Shown: positions 33,480-45,217, numbered from the stretch's first letter. The stretch: DNA of 64,000 bases from Molanna angustata (GCA_963576475.1 OY754979.1:27106034-27170033), one strand, 5' to 3'. Notes: a model not told the origin generated them from the sequence alone. Program-made: numbers and translations.

Positions 33480-33785
33480 TTACCTTCGCCATGTATGAAG
33501 TAACGAAGAAACCTTTTTCTAACGCCATCTATTGAGAAATCGTTTTTTTGTAAACAATGAAAGCAACATCCCTTACCCCAGAAATATTATTTCATTTTTT
33601 TCTTGTTTACCTACATACTTGTACCAATGTGTATTTAAATCGAATATTTTTCAAGTTGCATATACGCAAACATTAGATTATTCCCTGTCGGTCCGGAAGT
33701 AAATGATGTTCGAAGTTGGAATATTATATATAGTCATTTTGCGTATATGCAACTTTAAAAATATCCCATTTAAAAATAATTAAAT
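33480..33785 (-). mobile_element. Family F copy
   Basis: Starts 'cgccatgtatgaagtaacga' + 'agaaaccttttt' (inverted relative to 27010 and 52930) and includes the palindromic part 33650-33765 ('caagttgcatatacgcaaac' inverted at 'gcgtatatgcaactttaaaa'). Links the palindrome at 18905 to the 'cttcgttac' element, so both belong to one family. Confidence 0.6.
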
Positions 33786-34094
33786 GACAGAATTTTTGAG
33801 GCAAGGAATATTTCATTGTTCATGCCATTGTTAGTAGGAGATATTAAGTTCACTTACTTAGGTTTATTTAATATTTGTGGTCTAATATTATTTCTGTGTT
33901 AATGTGTTAGCATTTCACACACCTGTGTTAAACCTGAGTTATTTAGTTGTGGTGTTGTTAGCGTTCTGTTACCTCTTTAACATAATGAAAGTATGTATCG
34001 TTTCATTCACAATGCGTCATATTGTTGTCACAGACACACAACTGTGGGAATGTTTCACTAGAATATATCTTGATGTCACACTTCTTATTCTACT

Positions 34095-34300
34095 TCTTCT
34101 TCGTCAGCCTTCCTTCGTCCAGTAACGGACATAGACCTCCCTCTGAGACTTCCACAGCTTAGACCGCGTCCTTCCGCCTCCAGCCACTCTTTTAATATCG
34201 TTAGACCACCTTGTTATCGTTAGGCCTTCCAACACTTCCTTGCCCGTTCCAGGTCGCCATTCCGGCATTGCCTAGCTCCACTTCTGGCTGGCAACCTTTT
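34095..34300 (-). pseudogene. LINE tail fragment
   Basis: On the minus strand a short stretch reads like 'RWSNDIKRV', then 'KLWKSQREVYVRYWTKEG', the end of the reverse-transcriptase tail type seen at 43265-43500. The + strand phrase 'gtccagtaacggacatagac' is typical of these ends. Confidence 0.5.
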
Positions 34301-34447
34301 GGGCAACGTCGGTTATTTCGGTTTTCTCTCTTATCCAAAAGTTACATTTTCTATCTCTTAACGAAATACCCAGCATTCTCCTTTCCATGGCTCTTTGTGT
34401 TACTGCTAAATTATATAGCAACTCACACTAACTAATAATTATAAACA

Positions 34448-34520
34448 TTTACGTACACCCTGCGCAAGTGGCGAGTTTATTGCCATATGGCAATTTCTTC
34501 ACATAGATATCGTGATCAAA
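34448..34520 (-). mobile_element. LINE 3' end motif
   Basis: 'gcgagtttattgccatatgg' + 'caatttcttc' is the inverse of the 'gaagaaattgcc' phrase at 37250 and similar to 16835. Confidence 0.4.
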
Positions 34521-34581
34521 ATCAAACTAAAAGTTATTTATTAGGTATAAATGAAAACACTAATTTGTTTAAGTTTACTAT

Positions 34582-35060
34582 TTAAGAGGACATATAACGC
34601 TAAACTAAGTGACTGAAAACATCATAATATATTAAAACCGCCCAATGCACTATGAAGTTACGCGTTAGTAAGGGTAAATATCACGTGCGTTAAAAAAGGT
34701 TTATACGTGATTTAAATTATCGGAAACCCCAAATTTGTTGATTTTTTTGCATTTTAAGAACAAACTTTAGTTGAAATGAAAAAACTTTATCGGTCATTCA
34801 CTTTGATTTTATGCACTCTTTAAGCTTATAAAAGATTTATTTCTCTATGACACATGGTTATGGAGTAATTTAACAAAAATGCTGTAAAAAAGGATATTTT
34901 TAATCATTTATTTATAGGAATTTAGGCTGAATTTTAAAATTGTGTGACGAACATTCACTAGAGAAATGTTGAAAAGACTTATTATTTCTAGAAACACACT
35001 GTTTAACATATTTGAGGGATTTGATTTGAAATTGAGGTGTAGGTTTATATAGCCCCTTAA
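34582..35060 (-). mobile_element. TTAA-bounded MITE, complete copy
   Basis: TTAAGAGGACATATAACG at 34582 and its imperfect inverse ending AGCCCCTTAA at 35060; 479 bp. It aligns end to end, inverted, with 18184-18664. No coding capacity. Confidence 0.7.
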
Positions 35061-35260
35061 TTTAAAACTGGCACTGACCGGTATCTCTGTTGTTGAAGAT
35101 CATCGTCAGAGTGCACGAAAATGAATGTAAACAGAGTATAAATATAATTGAAATATTGGTACACAACCTTTTTTTTTTAAGTTCTATCTATAAGTTATTT
35201 ATTATCAATGTTATATTTAAGAAGATCCACGCTATATTATATTTTTTTTTGTCCCTTATC

Positions 35261-35293
35261 ATTACTCCGACGGGATGTAGTTAGGAGTAATGA
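35261..35293. repeat. Short perfect hairpin
   Basis: 'attactcc' ... 'ggagtaat' with about 16 bp between. Similar hairpins form the ends of family H copies and the element at 39778, so this may be a residual element end. Confidence 0.4.
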
Positions 35294-35349
35294 ATTTGAA
35301 ACTTTAAAGGGTATCTTTCAAACTGCATATTATCATTTTTATTTGTTTA

Positions 35350-35515
35350 ATATTGCTTCTCGGGCAACTAACAGGTGTAATTCATTAATTTAACACGCAC
35401 CCAAAAACAAGTTGCCTCATTCTGGAGGCTTGTGATATATATCGTCTCACAGATCCAGACTGAAAACACAATTAAAAAGATACCTAACCAACTGAGCCAC
35501 AAAGACCGATAACTA
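35350..35515 (-). mobile_element. SINE-A copy, partial head
   Basis: 'gcttctcgggcaactaacag', 'acacgcacccaaaaacaagt', 'cattctggaggcttgtgata', 'cagatccagactgaaaacac' and then 'ctaaccaactgagccacaaa'. The tRNA-like head lacks its B-box part, deleted between 35475 and 35485. Confidence 0.75.
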
Positions 35516-35739
35516 GTATCAAGATGAGCGTGTTTTCTGAAGAGTAAAAAAATATCAGTTAAAAATACAAGAGGACATCTCACATAGTCCAGTGATAAGG
35601 AGACGAGAGTAGTGCGGGGAGATAAACCCATGTTTCGTGCTACCTTTTTATAATGTAATGCACACCCGCACCTATATCGCTGGTTACCCCAAGTTGTGGG
35701 ATACTTGTCTGTGGGAATTTAGCTATTTATTTGTTGATC

Positions 35740-36240
35740 GCACTACATTATACAATGACTATCACTAGCAGATTACTACTTATCAAATAGGGGCTAGCAG
35801 GTTATAATCTTGACAGTGACAATATATGTAATATTGGACTGGATAAAAGTCCAATGCCGCTCTACATTTGTTTGGCACGCATATCCCCGTTACGATTTGC
35901 AAGTTATCAAGCTAACTTTAAGACTGATGTAGTCTCGCGATAAAATTAAGACTGTTTGCAAGCGGACCAAGACTGTCTCTCGCCCATCACTACATATAAT
36001 GCAATATGTTGGTATTTAGTTTGTAGGTAGACGCCATCCTTTTACACAGCATCTTTTTCTATGTCTTTCCGTTATACGTACATGTCTCAATGTGTGTGTT
36101 GTGTGTGCAATCTGTGAAATTGAATCTGCCAATATGCCGGAGACCTACAACACAGAAATTCCTTTCAATTCCCGAGCGTCGCTACGCCTCCTGTTCCGCT
36201 GCGTCTCGACGCTCGTTAAATAGCCGACTACGGTTGGACA
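35740..36240 (+). other. Partial family G and unique DNA
   Basis: 35780-35840 carries a weak match to family G ('gcagattactacttatcaaa', 'ggggctagcag'). 36120-36240 is richer in GC ('cccgagcgtcgctacgcctc' and 'ctgcgtctcgacgctcg') with no frame or repeat that I recognise. Confidence 0.3.
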
Positions 36241-36499
36241 AGAACTAAATGGTTTCCTTCATTTCATTATATTATAGAGTGTGAAATACACATTGCAAGT
36301 CCTATGTATTGTAGGATTTTTTTATTTATTCATAAGACAGATACAGACAGACATAAAATATACAAAAAAATAGCGTGGGGATGAATGTATGTGTGATATT
36401 CCATCATTACTAGGTAGGTACCTACTAGTCGAATCATATTTATTTTTATTTTATTTTACAAAGGACAGCACACAGTACATGTATATGATTCTTCTTCTT

Positions 36500-36790
36500 C
36501 TTTTGAATAGACCTTCAGGTCTGTTTTTTAAGAGGCCTGCTCTTCCTGCGAGGTGGACCCCCAGCTATCCCTCCATCTTTTTGGCGGTCTACCGCGAGGG
36601 CGGGTTCCGTGAGGCTGATTGTGAAGCACAATATGAGGAAGTCTGGTGCTGTCCATCCTTTCGACATGACCATACCAGTCCCTCCTCCGCTGCCTACTTC
36701 ATCTGATGATATCGTCAACCTCTCATAGTTCCCTTATTCTGGAGTTCCTCACTCGGTCTCTCAGGGTTTTGCCTGCAATAGCTCTCAATG
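36500..36790 (-). pseudogene. RTE-type LINE tail fragment
   Basis: Minus strand: 'RRRDWYGHVERMDSTRLPHI', 'VLHNQPHGTRPRGRPPKRWR' and 'DS', followed by stops. Clear GHVERM..RLP..GRPPKRW tail motif. It has frame breaks upstream. Confidence 0.7.
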
Positions 36791-36940
36791 TCCTCATTTC
36801 TGACACAATTACAATTATTAAAAGTAAAAAGGTAAAAATACAAATATAACATGTACCTCTTACGTACTATACATAATATCAAAAGAAGACAGTAAAAAAG
36901 TGTGAATTACATAGTGTGGGTGCGCGCATGAGATAAGAGA

Positions 36941-36990
36941 ACTATCTAAGCTATTTTTTTTATATTGAAAAAAAGAATAGCTTAGATAGT
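36941..36990. repeat. 50-bp perfect-stem hairpin
   Basis: ACTATCTAAGCTATT (36941-36955) is exactly inverted at 36976-36990. The stem is extended by facing T and A runs, leaving a loop of about 7 bases. Confidence 0.8.
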
Positions 36991-37009
36991 TTGGAATTTC
37001 TTGGTACAC

Positions 37010-37270
37010 ACCGCCACCAAAATTTGGTGCCAATCAATATAACGTATTTGAATATTTTCCAGTTTGTTCTACTAAAATATAGCGTAGAGAAAGTACATGA
37101 TTTTTAATTAAAGAACACAAACATATCTGGAAAAATATGCCTTGACATTTGCATCAATGCTTCAGATTCAAAGAAACCTAAAAAAACATTTATTTCGCAA
37201 TGGCGCTGAAATTCATTCTCGATACACTGGTTACTTGGAAGAAATTGCCATATAAGGATGTGTTTATTAT
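37010..37270 (+). mobile_element. Interspersed family J copy
   Basis: Shares 'cgccaccaaaatttggtgcc' with 45408-45430, and 'tatctggaaaaata', 'gcatcaatgcttcag' and 'atttcgcaatggcgctgaa' with 41500-41600. Ends with the LINE-like 'ttggaagaaattgccatata'. Confidence 0.5.
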
Positions 37271-38039
37271 TATTATAAATTAAAACATCTTAGTATATTT
37301 TGACTTATGTTTAAAAACGTTTTATTTGTCATTAATAGCTTTAACAATATTATCTTTTTCGAAAAGATTTGAGCTACACGACTCAAAATATTTCATGCGT
37401 CATTAAATATTAAAACTTAAATAATTATTTATATTTCTTCCATCTCATTCAATATAACTCATAATTGTGATGCTAAGTATTCTTGTTGACATTTTTGTAA
37501 CATTATTTTGCAATTTACATTCTAGTAGTGTTATTTATGGATGTTTTCCTATATCATATTCCTCTACATGAGATGTCGAGCATTTGGCAGTCGCCTTAGG
37601 CTGAATATACGTACAATAAATTAATTATTAATAATAGTTGTAGATAAAATGATTATTATTTGTCGATAAATTTGTTTAAACTTGATCCCCACACGGCGAG
37701 CGCCCGGGGCCGTAGCACTGCTGACTGCGTTGCGAAACTAAATAAAATATCGGGTATAAAAAAATGTATGTCCGCTTGTTTGTTGTGTGGTAGCTGTCAA
37801 CACTTTGACGTGTCACGCCGGGTTACGCCTCTGACGCGGGTGCCACACTAGAGAGCTATTGTAGTTTTGTTTCCTTTTTTTAATTATTTTATTGGATTGA
37901 GCAAAACAGTGCACAATGTGCTGCATAGTGATAGCTTCCCCCAAAAAACAGATCTACGACCAAAAAGAAGAGTTGGAATAAAACTGGTTCAACCATGTGA
38001 ATGACATTACCACTTAACAGAATACAAAATAATACCTAC

Positions 38040-38480
38040 AAGGCCATACAATTATACCTTCACGTCATGACCCTTACGGATTTTTGCACACATTCCTGTC
38101 TTCCTTTACATCCATGCATCGCCTCATACATGCTCGTCGGTTGTTAAAGTTTCTCATGTTTCCTTCTTTAAAATATCATTAAAAAGGTCATGCCTTCTCT
38201 CTCTGGGGTGGCCCCTGCTATTCACTCCATCTCTAACACCCATGAAATTTTTTTTTGGTCAGACGTTCATCGTTCATTTTTTCAATGTGCCCAAACCACT
38301 TCAGGGCATTCTTTTTAATCATTCTTAAGTTTATCTTGCATTCTCTTATGTCATCATTTTTTATATATATTGTTCTATTACATACTCTTTGTGATCTCAT
38401 TTCTACAGAATTTATTGTACTTTCATACATTTTTTGCCACGTCCAAATTTCACTGGCATTCGTCAAAATAGGCACTATGA
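38040..38480 (-). pseudogene. RTE-type LINE RT C-terminus
   Basis: The minus-strand open part (38233-38475) reads 'SEIWTWQKMYESTINSVEMR', 'IYIKNDDIRECKINLRMI' and 'ALKWFGHIEKMNDERLTKKK'. Below 38233 it continues in another frame with 'LFNDILK' and 'RRACMRRCMD'-like phrases. A 5'-truncated and frameshifted copy, closely related in layout to 24913-25320. Confidence 0.8.
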
Positions 38481-38880
38481 TTGCATTATGTACGGTGTGC
38501 GTGTGTGTGAGGTGGGGCGTGTATGTGTGTAAGTACGTGATATTTACAAAGTTGAGAAGAAGAAAACGTTGTTGAGGATAGTTAGAAAAAATAATAATTT
38601 TGGAGTGTATTTTTTTATTAAAAAATAATAAAACAAAATATTACAAAAAACAAAAAAATAATGTTTCTGAGTCACGCCAAGTTTAATTTCTAGATAATGT
38701 TAAGATAATATATAAGTTTCTTTTTTAAACTCATTATGAGTCAGAATTTTTTTTTATGTTTTTTAAACATTATTTTTATTTCGTTCTTACGTTTGATAGT
38801 TTTCGATGTCATTTCTGCGAAACTTAGTCATATTTTAAGTTATTAGTAAGCATGATATACGTGTAAATTTTATTTATTCA
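38480..38880. other. No recognised feature
   Basis: A short (GT)n-like patch near 38500 and AT-rich DNA; nothing else seen. Confidence 0.35.
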
Positions 38881-38884
38881 CCTT

Positions 38885-39200
38885 TTATCACACCATATTT
38901 ATAATGACAACAATAAATAGATTACTGCTGCCCAACTAGGAAATCCTGTTCCCTGTTCTAGGGCTAGCAGTTTACAATTTTTATTGACAATTGATTGTTC
39001 CCGTTCCACGCTAAATATGTACACAATCTCAACTTTCTGCGATCACAATCACCACATCAACAAATATATGGGCTCACACAAAACAGATCAACCAGATCCC
39101 AATGTCCGCCATAATACCTGTCATAAATCCAATCTCGCGACGCGATTTTTATTTCAGAGCCATAGAAAGAGACTAGTTAACTATGTTGGTGTAATTAATA
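38885..39200 (+). repeat. Interspersed family G copy
   Basis: 'ttatcacaccatatttataa', 'ctgctgcccaactaggaaat', 'ttctagggctagcagtttac' and a distal part with 'cacacaaaacagatcaacca' matching 28595 inverted ('ctgttttgtgtgag'). A short 'cctgtt' duplication lies inside the conserved phrase. Confidence 0.6.
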
Positions 39201-39775
39201 TGAATCACATGGTTCCCAAATCAAATCAAATATTTTTATGTGTTACTCAAAGAGCATCGCAAACACAATACGGCATAGTTACAAATGTTGTTAATAATTT
39301 TAATTTTGAATTATTTAAGTAGTTATTGTTGAAATTATTGTATTAATATCGTATTTTTTTGTATTTATCATACTTTTAGAATATAAACATAAATCATTTG
39401 ATTTAGTACACGTATAAAAGAAATATGCTATTTATTCTTTATTGGAATCTGTAAATATACATTTTTATATATTCCCCAAGCTAACAGAAAAATAAAAGGC
39501 GTAGAATCCAAATAACGATTACTCCAGAAGACTAACTGGGTGTGTATTTTATTTATATTAATTTAGTAAAGTTCCTTTTGGTTGCCTGTGCAGCACAATA
39601 AAATATAAAAATATCTGGTTTTTAATTTATTGTTTGTGAATATGTAGTTTCCTGTGTGGCATCTCACCAGTAACGCGTTGGCCGTGAATACATAATATTA
39701 TAAAGGTACGTTCACAAAGAAAAACTAAACTTTACCTATTAGACTCGATAAATATGCGAGAAATTGCTGTATTCA
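39200..39775. other. No recognised feature
   Basis: AT-rich DNA. The open frame 38984-39322 overlaps a family G repeat and is not supported as a gene. Confidence 0.35.
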
Positions 39776-39777
39776 TT

Positions 39778-39930
39778 TTTTACTCTCCACTACTTTTGAA
39801 TAGTGAAGAGTTACGATTTCACATTTTTTATGCGTATTTTTATATCAATTTCTAAAAATGTATCACGTAGAGTGTGTAATATTGGAGAGTTTAGAATATG
39901 CCACAGCCAAGGCCCCCTGGATTCGTTCGT
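39778..39930. mobile_element. Miniature hairpin-ended element
   Basis: The left end forms a hairpin, 'tactctccactac' against 'tagtgaagagta' (39780-39811). The right end carries 'ggagagtttagaatatgcca' + 'cagcc'. The layout is the same as family H (hairpin at one end, the gtggcca motif at the other) but only about 150 bp long. Confidence 0.45.
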
Positions 39931-39982
39931 TTTCCTCTTAAGCAGGACGAAAGATAGGGAAAAAATAGCCGACATATAAGCT

Positions 39983-40140
39983 GTATGGAGTATATAATAA
40001 TTATATCCATGATATGGGTAATCGTGAAAGTTTTGATTTCGCCGGTGGGCCAGACTTGCCCCCCTGGTCCAACCGGCGAAAACAAAGCCCTCGTGATATC
40101 CCATAACATGGGTATAATTATCATGTGGAGTTCTATGACA
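39983..40140. mobile_element. Palindromic element, inside-out phase
   Basis: The arms match those of 28410-28582 but in the opposite order. 'tatggag' is at the outside (39983 and 40124-40130), and 'ccagacttgccc' with 'ctggtccaaccgg' is at the centre (40050-40075). The arms are about 75 bp with scattered mismatches. Confidence 0.75.
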
Positions 40141-40149
40141 TCTGAATAA

Positions 40150-41495
40150 ATTATTAACCATTCTACTATAATCTTAAAACTTTCCACACTGATGAATTGG
40201 GTGCATCGCATAAAAGTTCACGCACATACACACACACAAACACACGTGGTAGCATATATCGTAATTTCAACTTTTGTCTTATTCTGTGTTTAATTAATTT
40301 TCTTACACTAATAATAAATTAATTAATAAAGTAAGAAAAAGCGTTGGTCACAACACACTAGTATTTTGTATAACCAAATAATTGGTATCTAATTATTGGG
40401 TTGCCCGTTGTAAGGTTGTAGGTGTCGATGGGTGTCTATTAATAAACATTAAATCAACTTACATATTTATTGTATAGCACCGTTTAACTTTGCATTTTCT
40501 CTCAAGTATCTACTATACTGTCGGCCATATTTGATTAAACGTGTGACTGCTGAACTAAACATTCCATTTCCAATTTTTCAATGATATGTTTTTTTCTGTT
40601 CCATTCCCGTCAATTTTACATAACATTTCTGAACATTTTCCATACAAAATTTGAATAATTTGTGGAATGACTTGGTAGGGAGGACCACAACCCACACGTT
40701 TTAAATCCAAAAATGTCGAAAATTTTACAAAACACATACAATTTAAAGATTTTTTTTATAAACTTGAAATAGTTTTTAGCGGTTTAGGAAATATCAAAGC
40801 AAGAAGGAAGAATTTATATATGTGAGCTTATTTTAATTATTTACTTATGGGACAAACAGTCTTATAAAATAAACAAAAACAAAACATGCACTATTAAATA
40901 AACATTAAACAATCGCATCAAAACAAAAATACATCAAAATATACTTAACAATTATTGCATGTTTGCCTGTGAATGATTAAATTTGTTACAACTACGATAT
41001 AAGATAAAAAAAATAGCTACACAAATTAAAAATATTAACAAACACAAGTTTACGACGCTATGCAATCTATATAGAGTTTTTGTAGCTGTTGTTAATACTG
41101 CCTGAGAGATTAACATTATAGAAATGACATTCACTTTTGATAAATATTTACACTTTTTGACATGTTTTATTATGTGCAAATAGGTGCATTTTTAAAAAAA
41201 TATATAGGGCCCTTGCGTCACATAATACGCCAAAAATATTTAAGAGGGTGACTGCTGCCAACGTACCTATTTTTTTCAATTTGAATTTGCATCATTACTA
41301 CAAAACGAATCATTTTGAAAAAATAACCTAGTTAGTTTGGATATCAATAAAGAAAAATATACCTTAAATTTTATTCTGTATATATTCTTGTAGGAAAATA
41401 ATAAGCATACCCCGTTTTTTGAAATTTACCTATCTTAAATTTCTAAATAACTATAAGGTGTGTGTGTGAGCATTATATTTTTTATAAATTAAAGA
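40150..41495. other. AT-rich DNA, terminal motifs only
   Basis: Two short copies of the dispersed motif occur at about 40345 ('gttggtcacaacacactag') and 40680 ('accacaacccacacg'). 40840-40960 has the A-rich 'cagtcttataaaataaaca' seen at 22615. No gene. Confidence 0.35.
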
Positions 41496-41500
41496 AGATC

Positions 41501-41671
41501 AAAATATCTGGAAAAATACGATGTAACGTTGCATTAATGCATCAGGTTAAGTTAATCAAAAAAAAAAAATTATTTCGCAATGGCGCTGAATGGAAAATAA
41601 ATATTTTTTAGGTGTATTTACTAAACCTGAAGCATTAATGCAACGTCACATCATATTTTTCTAGATATTTT
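41501..41671. mobile_element. Foldback element, 48-bp arms
   Basis: Left arm 41501-41548 ('aaaatatctggaaaaatacg' to 'atgcatcaggtt') and right arm 41624-41671, its inverse with about five mismatches. The 75-bp centre holds 'atttcgcaatggcgctgaat', shared with the single-arm copy at 37190-37212. Confidence 0.75.
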
Positions 41672-41799
41672 GTTATATGAGAATAGTGGCGCAAAATAAT
41701 TTTGGTGGATTCTTGGTATTGCTGAAAGACTTTTTGAAGTAACATTTTTCTTGTGTATTCATTGTGTATTATAAATTTTCAATTTGTGTATTTTTATTT

Positions 41800-42105
41800 A
41801 TTCTACAGACCAATTTTGTATTTTTTTTTTCTCTCTTTATATATAATATTATGTATGTTTGTATCTAAATATGTAAGTTATTGTAAATAGATTAGTGCCT
41901 AGATTAAGATGTATGTATATAATTAGATTAGATAGTTTGTAGGTTTGTGAAATGTGACTCACTTCAAAAGCACGAAAAAACTCTTTTTGAAGTTGAGTCA
42001 TAAAAAACAAAATTATAATGTATCTATTTAAAAATTGTATATATTGTTATATTGTGTATTTTTCTTTGTTATTTTTAATAAATAAATAAATAAATGTTGA
42101 ACTAC
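41800..42105 (+). mobile_element. Probable LINE 3' end
   Basis: T-rich sequence with 'gtaagttattgtaaatagat' and 'cacttcaaaagcacgaaaaa', ending in a clean (TAAA)n run at 42078-42096, typical of a LINE 3' end. No protein part. Confidence 0.45.
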
Positions 42106-43250
42106 GCCTTATATTTTATTAAAAATATAAGAGAAACGTTGAAAATCGGGGTATGCCATTTTTTTTTACAAGAATTTATACAGAACATTATCAAAAAGTA
42201 AAGATATATTTTTCTTTATTAATAACCAAACTATCTACATTATTTTTTTCAAAACGATTTGATAAGAAATAATGATGGTATATCAAATAGAAAAATAGGT
42301 ACGTTGGCAGCAGTCCCCCCTTAAAATATTTAGTTACGTCACTGATTACGTCGTAGGTATGTAGTTATTATTTACAATTTTTGACATTTTTTATTTTTTG
42401 CAATTATGTGTAAATAGTTGCATTTAAAAAAAATATAGAGTGCCCTTACGTTTAGCTACGCCAAAAAGTATTTAAAATATTTAGCTACGCCACTGAGTAC
42501 GCCACGTACAAAATACAATGAATGAACGGACCAATGGCGCTACAATCGCCTTTAATTAAATACCAGCACGTGCCAGATTGAGATTCGCACGTGGGTTGTG
42601 CAGGGGACACCGTTTCATCACAATAAATAATACAAACAATTCATAAATACACCGCTGTAGCATCACCCACGTTCTTACATCGTCCACGTGTGTCAATTGC
42701 CGCTATACTACAGTAAACATTTCCACACCGAAATTGTGTCAAATTGATTAACAAATTTATAAGCTGATCGTGGACATAAATATGATTAACTTGACTTATT
42801 GTAGATTTCTACATAGACCACTCTAGAAATTTAATAACGTAAGTACGTGACTTTATTTATTTTTATTATAAATTAAGGGGAAGCATACAGCAATTTGCAA
42901 ATTACAAAACACAACAATAAATATTAAATATTTGCCAAAATAGTTCCCTCATTATAAATTACATCATTTTACATAATATAAAAATTAAATTACTAAAAAA
43001 TATGTAAATAGTAGATTAGTTTGAAATTAAGATATAAGAAATTGAAACAAAATTATAAAATACAAAAATAATAAACAACGAAGTCCATAAGTAATTTAAA
43101 ACTATCAACATACAAATGATAATGGGATATGTAGGAATTGGGGGGAGGTTAAAGGAGTTATTAATTCCATGCCTCGTATCACTGCGTCATTGCCGATATA
43201 CTCCTGCGATATTGCGGATATGTGTTATTGAAATGAGGAGATACGTTGAA
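42105..43250. other. AT-rich, no gene seen
   Basis: 42290-42500 repeats phrases also present at 41200-41280 ('tacgttggcagcagt', 'ccaaaaagtatttaaaatat'), so a diverged local duplication may exist. 42850-43060 resembles a minus-strand LINE 3' end. No exon seen. Confidence 0.3.
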
Positions 43251-43261
43251 GGTCAGGAGTA

Positions 43262-43510
43262 ACTGACGTCGTCGAAAGAGTGGCTATGCTCAAGTGGTCT
43301 TTTGCGGGATACGTTGCTAGACTTGAAGACCAGAGGTTGACAAAAAGGGTAGTGGAATGGAGACCTCGCGAAGATAAAAGAAGTAGAGAGAGGCCCCCCA
43401 CGCGATGGTCTGATGATATAAAAAGAATGACTGGTTATTGGATGCAGAAGGCGCAAGACAGAGATTTGGGGGCGGCCTACTTTCAATAGTGGAAAGAAAT
43501 GGCTGTATAA
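43262..43510 (+). pseudogene. LINE reverse transcriptase tail
   Basis: Open frame with 'LKWSFAGYVARLEDQRLTKR', 'VVEWRPREDKRSRERPPTRW', 'SDDIKRMTGYWMQKAQDRD' and then a stop. This is the K.W.WAGHVAR..D.RWT..V.EWRPR...R.RGRPP.RW.DDI tail of another RTE-type lineage. The usual final Trp of QDR..W is lost. Confidence 0.8.
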
Positions 43511-43584
43511 AGAAGAAGAAGGAAGTTATTGCAAATATCAGTATCATAAAACCTTGTATTATACTACTTACAAATGAAATTTAT

Positions 43585-43645
43585 TGATTAGTATAACGCC
43601 GTTTTAGTGAATATCACACCTCAAGGAAGCTGGTAGTAAACAGAT
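43585..43645 (-). mobile_element. CR1/L2-like LINE 3' tip
   Basis: 'ataacgccgttttagtgaat' + 'atcacacctcaagg' matches 14975-15010. Tip only. Confidence 0.4.
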
Positions 43646-43649
43646 TGAG

Positions 43650-44625
43650 CTCAGTAGTCAACTAAAAATATTTTGAATTGCTTGTCAGGTGACTGACAAA
43701 TACATTTTTCACTATTTCAATCCATCTTACGATATATTATATGTTGGGGGGAGCATTTAAAACCACTTTGACACACCTTTCGAAGAATCATTAAAATTAT
43801 ATTAAAAAAATATTTATTATCTAACTATTAAGGTTATCCTAGAATTTAAAGTTTCAACTATACAAAATATCATCAAAAAAATCTCATTGTATCAAATTCA
43901 TAAATATATTCTCACAATTTCGAACCGATTGTCATTTTCTATTAGCATCAGAATAAATACACAAGGATGTATTACCTACCATTCCTCTTTTACGCACAAC
44001 TACCTCACAACAAGTTATAAAGGTACTAAGTGGTTTAATGAACTCCCTTTGAGTCTTTGACTTGAAAAAAATTACAATATATTTAAGAATAAAATCAAAC
44101 AATTCAATTTTTTTTATGTACTTTGTTATTATCAACATTATTATGATTGACCCTGTGAACATCTGCGGCAGTTCCGTCCCCAAGAAAAGGGAGGAGTCCA
44201 TTCAATACACTCTTGTTATTAAATCAATCGTTATAATTAGATTGGGTGTATATTATCTGTTTCGTGATAAAATTATTTCGGCTTTAGTGTTTATTTTTCC
44301 TGGTTCTAATCGACCGAGGCAATCAACGCCGACCGGTCAGAGTTGTATAATATGTAGTTGTCATTAACGCCCCGGTGCATATATGGTAACAATTTTACAG
44401 GAAATACGACCTTAATTACACGACAAGCGTTTTCGGTAATAGCAATTGTTACCTCGGCGTTTTTTTTTTTTTTAATTTCAAAATGTATTTTCGTGTGTTA
44501 TGTTATTATGCATATCAGCGATACGATTATTTTCAAAGTACTGTAATTTGAGTAAACGTTTTTTTGCGTTATCTCGTTTTAAAATATTTTATTGATATTG
44601 AATAATTAGATATGTTCGTTTTTAT
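43650..44625. other. No recognised feature
   Basis: AT-rich with a mildly GC-richer part at 44290-44380. Open frames on both strands (43932-44201 and 44062-44367) overlap and match nothing that I know. Confidence 0.3.
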
Positions 44626-44629
44626 TTGT

Positions 44630-44724
44630 CTATTAGGTTTTACGCCTGGCGTTACTAAGGTATTTTTTGATTAATCTATTAGGAAATATGCCTTGCGTTA
44701 TGGGAATTTTTATTTATTGATATA
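44630..44724 (+). repeat. ~50-bp minisatellite, left part
   Basis: Units 'ttaggttttacgcctggcgt' + 'tactaaggtatttttt' and 'ttaggaaatatgccttgcgt' + 'tatgggaattttt'. The array continues at 45235-45400 beyond the MITE. Confidence 0.75.
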
Positions 44725-45217
44725 TAAAGGTCCCCATTCACGATCGTGCCATCCTTCCAAATGGCTTGCTATCACTCCAAAATGCGCTCGTGAATGTCAA
44801 AACCCGCGCAGTCCAATTGGCCTGACACACCAAAATGGAATTCCGAACGATCGAAACTCCATAGTTCCGCGACAAACGGCGCGGCGCATCCCGTCGGTAC
44901 GGCATGCTCGTGAGTATGAAAACCAGCGGTACATTGCGCCATCTCACTTTCGTGAATGCGAAAATACAAAATTTTCTCAATGTTTTTTCTTTTTATATAT
45001 AAACAAACCGCTATAGCAGTTGTATAAAACTCATAATCAGAATTATAACTCATTTTTATTTGAAAATTTCAAATAAAATAGAAATTTAATTGACAGTTTG
45101 TCTATACTAATTTTGATGGCTCGATGGCGCGATGGCGCGCCCGTGAGTCTGATGAAAATTTTACAATGCTCCATATGGAGCGACGCCGAATTACACGATC
45201 GTGAATGGGATGCTTTA
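44725..45217. mobile_element. 493-bp MITE with 24-bp inverted ends
   Basis: The left end 'taaaggtccccattcacgat' + 'cgtg' and the inverse of the right end 'taaagcatcccattcacgat' + 'cgtg' differ at three positions; the inner 16 bp (cccattcacgatcgtg, 44733-44748 and 45194-45209) are perfect. Inside, a motif close to 'ctcgtgaatgtcaaaa' recurs at about 44788, 44908, 44952 and 45140, so the terminal half-site is repeated internally. No open frame. The TA at each outer edge could be a target duplication. Confidence 0.75.

Noticed and set aside
43932..44367. Coding gene at overlapping frames
   Set aside because: AT-rich composition, opposite-strand overlap and no recognisable protein.
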